Of a stretch of DNA of 64,000 nucleotides, positions 60,995-64,000 are shown one piece after another. Within the stretch, counting starts at the first letter, position 1. Each line of letters opens with the position of its first letter. The DNA comes from Klebsiella variicola (GTDB taxonomy: Bacteria; Pseudomonadota; Gammaproteobacteria; Enterobacterales; Enterobacteriaceae): contig NZ_CP010523.2 of NCBI RefSeq assembly GCF_000828055.2, positions 3,472,001 to 3,536,000 of the forward strand, read 5' to 3'. Made by a program: the position numbers and the translations under genes. The notes beneath the pieces were generated by a model that was given only the letters and a program-made list of their open reading frames with translations, was not told the DNA's origin and did no database searches.

Positions 60995-63900
60995 ATGGGC
61001 ACCACCACCATGGGTGTTAAGCTTGACGACGCAACTCGCGAGCGCATTAAGTCCGCCGCGAGCCGTATTGACCGCACGCCGCACTGGCTGATTAAACAGG
61101 CCATCTTCAATTATCTGGAAAAGCTGGAAAACGATGAGACGCTGCCTGAGCTGCCGGCGCTTCTGAACGGCGCCGCCAATGAAAGCGATGAAGCGGGTTC
61201 ACCGGCGGAAGAGCCGTATCAACCGTTCCTCGAATTTGCCGAGCAGATCCTGCCGCAGTCGGTGAGCCGCGCAGCGATCACCGCCGCCTGGCGTCGCCCG
61301 GAAACCGACGCGGTGCCGATGCTGCTGGAACAGGCCCGACTGCCGCAGTCGCTGGGCGAACAGGCGCACAAGCTGGCGTATCAGCTGGCGGAAAAACTGC
61401 GCAACCAGAAGACCGCCAGCGGCCGCGCCGGCATGGTGCAGAGTCTGCTGCAGGAGTTCTCCCTCTCCTCACAGGAAGGGGTGGCGCTGATGTGCCTGGC
61501 GGAAGCCCTGCTGCGTATTCCGGATAAAGCCACCCGCGATGCGCTGATCCGCGACAAAATCAGCAACGGCAACTGGCAGTCGCACATCGGCCGCAGCCCG
61601 TCGTTGTTCGTCAACGCCGCCACCTGGGGGCTGCTGTTTACCGGCAAACTGGTGTCGACCCATAACGAGACCAGCCTCTCCCGCTCCCTGAACCGCATCA
61701 TCGGTAAGAGCGGCGAACCGCTGATCCGCAAGGGCGTGGATATGGCGATGCGCCTGATGGGCGAGCAGTTCGTCACCGGCGAAACCATCGCCGAAGCGCT
61801 GGCTAACGCCCGTAAACTGGAAGAAAAAGGTTTCCGCTACTCCTACGATATGCTCGGCGAAGCGGCGCTGACCGCCGCCGACGCTCAGGCCTATATGGTC
61901 TCTTATCAGCAGGCGATCCACGCCATCGGCAAAGCCTCCAACGGCCGCGGCATTTATGAAGGGCCGGGCATCTCCATTAAGCTCTCCGCTCTGCACCCGC
62001 GCTACAGCCGCGCGCAGTATGACCGGGTGATGGAAGAGCTTTACCCGCGTCTGAAATCGCTGACCCTGCTGGCGCGCCAGTACGACATCGGTATCAACAT
62101 CGACGCCGAAGAGGCCGATCGTCTGGAGATCTCCCTCGATCTGCTGGAAAAACTGTGCTTCGAACCGGAGCTGGCCGGCTGGAACGGCATCGGCTTTGTT
62201 ATTCAGGCCTACCAGAAGCGCTGTCCGTTTGTTATTGATTACCTGATTGACCTCGCCACCCGCAGCCGCCGTCGCCTGATGATCCGTCTGGTGAAAGGCG
62301 CCTACTGGGATAGCGAAATCAAACGCGCGCAGATGGAAGGCCTCGAAGGCTATCCGGTCTACACTCGCAAGGTCTATACCGACGTCTCCTACCTTGCCTG
62401 CGCGAAAAAGCTGCTGGCGGTGCCGAACCTGATTTACCCGCAGTTCGCCACCCACAACGCCCATACCCTGGCGGCTATCTACCAGCTGGCGGGCCAGAAC
62501 TACTACCCGGGCCAGTATGAGTTCCAGTGCCTGCACGGCATGGGCGAACCGCTGTACGAGCAGGTGGTGGGCAAAGTCGCCGACGGCAAACTGAACCGGC
62601 CGTGCCGGATCTACGCCCCGGTGGGCACCCACGAAACGCTGCTGGCGTATCTGGTGCGCCGTCTGCTGGAAAACGGCGCCAATACCTCTTTCGTCAACCG
62701 TATCGCGGACAATACCCTGCCGCTGGACGAGCTGGTGGCCGACCCGGTCAGCGCGGTAGAAAAACTGGCGCAGCAGGAAGGCCAGGCCGGCCTGCCGCAT
62801 CCGAAAATCCCGCTGCCGCGCGATCTCTACGGCAGCGGCCGCAGCAACTCCGCCGGTCTCGATCTGGCGAACGAGCACCGTCTGGCCTCCCTCTCCTCTT
62901 CCCTGCTCAACAGCGCCCTGCATAAATGGCAGGCATTGCCGATGCTGGAGCAGCCGGTGGCCGAAGGCGAAATGCAGCCGGTGGTTAACCCGGCAGAGCC
63001 GAAAGATATCGTCGGCTACGTCCGCGAAGCCAGCGACGCCGAAGTGCAGCAGGCGCTGACCAGCGCTATCAACAATGCGCCGATCTGGTTCGCCACCCCG
63101 CCGCAGGAGCGCGCCGCCATTCTTGAGCGCGCCGCGGTGCTGATGGAAAGCCAGATGCCGACCCTGATGGGGATCCTGGTGCGCGAGGCGGGTAAAACCT
63201 TCAGCAACGCCATCGCCGAAGTACGCGAAGCCGTCGACTTCCTGCACTATTATGCCGGCCAGGTGCGCGACGATTTCGATAATGAAACCCACCGCCCGCT
63301 GGGCCCGGTGGTCTGTATCAGCCCGTGGAACTTCCCGCTGGCGATCTTCACCGGCCAGATTGCCGCCGCGCTGGCCGCCGGCAATAGCGTGCTGGCGAAA
63401 CCAGCCGAGCAGACGCCGCTGATCGCCGCCCAGGGCGTGGCGATTCTGCTGGAGGCCGGCGTGCCGCCGGGCGTTATTCAACTGTTGCCGGGCCGCGGGG
63501 AAACCGTGGGCGCCGCGCTAACCTCCGATGAGCGCGTACGCGGCGTGATGTTCACCGGCTCCACCGAAGTGGCGACGCTGCTGCAGCGCAATATTGCCAG
63601 CCGCCTCGACCCCCAGGGTCGCCCGACGCCGCTGATCGCTGAAACCGGTGGGATGAACGCGATGATCGTCGACTCGTCGGCGCTGACCGAGCAGGTGGTG
63701 ATCGACGTCCTGGCTTCCGCGTTCGACAGCGCCGGCCAGCGCTGCTCCGCCCTGCGCGTCCTCTGCCTGCAGGAGGAAGTCGCCGACCATACGTTGACCA
63801 TGCTGCGCGGCGCCATGAGCGAGTGCCGGATGGGTAACCCGGGTCGGCTGACCACCGACATCGGCCCGGTTATCGATGCGGAAGCGAAAGAGAATATTGA

Positions 63901-64000
63901 ACGCCATATTCAGGCGATGCGCGCCAAAGGACGCACCGTCTACCAGGCGGTGCGCGAGAATAGCGAAGACGCAAGCGAATGGCGCCACGGGACCTTTGTG
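60995..64000 (+). CDS. putA: Bifunctional proline dehydrogenase/P5C dehydrogenase and repressor PutA, 3' end cut
   Basis: PutA oxidises proline to glutamate at the membrane and represses the put genes when proline is scarce. The first 1002 of about 1320 codons are present. Residues 1-47 form the ribbon-helix-helix DNA-binding domain (MGTTTMGVKLDDATRERI), about 90-610 the FAD proline dehydrogenase barrel (RLVKGAYWD, EFQCLHGMGE), and about 650 onward the NAD aldehyde dehydrogenase (ISPWNFPLAIF, ETGGMNAMIVD, and the catalytic cysteine in SAGQRCSALRV near residue 917). The ATG has an AGGAG site 10 bases upstream. Confidence 0.98.
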   Translation, partial: MGTTTMGVKLDDATRERIKSAASRIDRTPHWLIKQAIFNYLEKLENDETLPELPALLNGAANESDEAGSPAEEPYQPFLEFAEQILPQSVSRAAITAAWRRPETDAVPMLLEQARLPQSLGEQAHKLAYQLAEKLRNQKTASGRAGMVQSLLQEFSLSSQEGVALMCLAEALLRIPDKATRDALIRDKISNGNWQSHIGRSPSLFVNAATWGLLFTGKLVSTHNETSLSRSLNRIIGKSGEPLIRKGVDMAMRLMGEQFVTGETIAEALANARKLEEKGFRYSYDMLGEAALTAADAQAYMVSYQQAIHAIGKASNGRGIYEGPGISIKLSALHPRYSRAQYDRVMEELYPRLKSLTLLARQYDIGINIDAEEADRLEISLDLLEKLCFEPELAGWNGIGFVIQAYQKRCPFVIDYLIDLATRSRRRLMIRLVKGAYWDSEIKRAQMEGLEGYPVYTRKVYTDVSYLACAKKLLAVPNLIYPQFATHNAHTLAAIYQLAGQNYYPGQYEFQCLHGMGEPLYEQVVGKVADGKLNRPCRIYAPVGTHETLLAYLVRRLLENGANTSFVNRIADNTLPLDELVADPVSAVEKLAQQEGQAGLPHPKIPLPRDLYGSGRSNSAGLDLANEHRLASLSSSLLNSALHKWQALPMLEQPVAEGEMQPVVNPAEPKDIVGYVREASDAEVQQALTSAINNAPIWFATPPQERAAILERAAVLMESQMPTLMGILVREAGKTFSNAIAEVREAVDFLHYYAGQVRDDFDNETHRPLGPVVCISPWNFPLAIFTGQIAAALAAGNSVLAKPAEQTPLIAAQGVAILLEAGVPPGVIQLLPGRGETVGAALTSDERVRGVMFTGSTEVATLLQRNIASRLDPQGRPTPLIAETGGMNAMIVDSSALTEQVVIDVLASAFDSAGQRCSALRVLCLQEEVADHTLTMLRGAMSECRMGNPGRLTTDIGPVIDAEAKENIERHIQAMRAKGRTVYQAVRENSEDASEWRHGTFV

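Noticed and set aside
61469-63481. 670-codon minus-strand frame opposite putA
   Set aside because: It mirrors the high-GC codon pattern of putA; the plus-strand protein is clearly PutA.

Overview
The window looks like about 64 kb of core chromosome from a Klebsiella (most likely the K. pneumoniae species complex). This is inferred from gene identities, gene order and a GC content that looks close to 60%; I could not run a database search. Nearly every gene corresponds in order to the E. coli 23-25 minute region. However, the flagellar flg cluster expected between murJ and rne, the curli csg genes expected between ycdZ and ymdB, and the pga genes expected near phoH are all absent, as expected for a non-flagellated, curli-negative Klebsiella.

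Layout. 1-3.7 kb (minus): thiK (cut by the window edge), lpoB, ycfL, hinT, then ptsG with its Mlc operator and SgrS target. 3.7-14.6 kb (minus): a long envelope and DNA metabolism block, rpmF-plsX-fabH-fabD-fabG-acpP-fabF-pabC-mltG-tmk-holB-ycfH, preceded by yceD. 14.7-20.3 kb: yceF, rluC, and rne with its long structured leader. 20.3-22.6 kb: a divergent LysR regulator and MFS transporter in the place of the flagellar cluster. 22.6-36.3 kb: murJ, yceM, yceH, rimJ, mdtH, yceB, pyrC, dinI, bssS, solA, the tiny yceO, trhO, lpxL, mdtG, msyB and yceK. 36.4-41.9 kb: the osmoregulated periplasmic glucan genes opgGH and divergent opgC. 41.9-46.2 kb: a TetR regulator, ymdB, ycdZ, ycdY, ycdX and ghrA.

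46.4-52.3 kb is the accessory part. Two identical tRNA-Ser(GGA) genes with different promoters bracket about 5 kb. Each tRNA is followed by tandem, hairpin-rich repeats of about 180 bp that each carry a copy of the tRNA 3' end: one full and one truncated unit after the first, three full and one truncated unit after the second. Between them lie an AT-richer arginase-family gene with a perfect 18-bp palindrome in its promoter, a TetR gene, and a LysR / pirin / isochorismatase-like set. The repeat arrays resemble in design the rtT repeats after E. coli tyrT and are the most unusual structure in the window.

52.4-64 kb: phoH, the efeUOB iron system (efeU intact, Fur-like box upstream), a nucleoside transporter, a small lipoprotein, and the divergent putP / putA proline system with five PutA-type motifs between them. 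putA runs off the right edge.

Most genes end in clear intrinsic terminators. Many starts were moved from the longest open frame to the codon with a ribosome site and family-like length; this is noted per gene.
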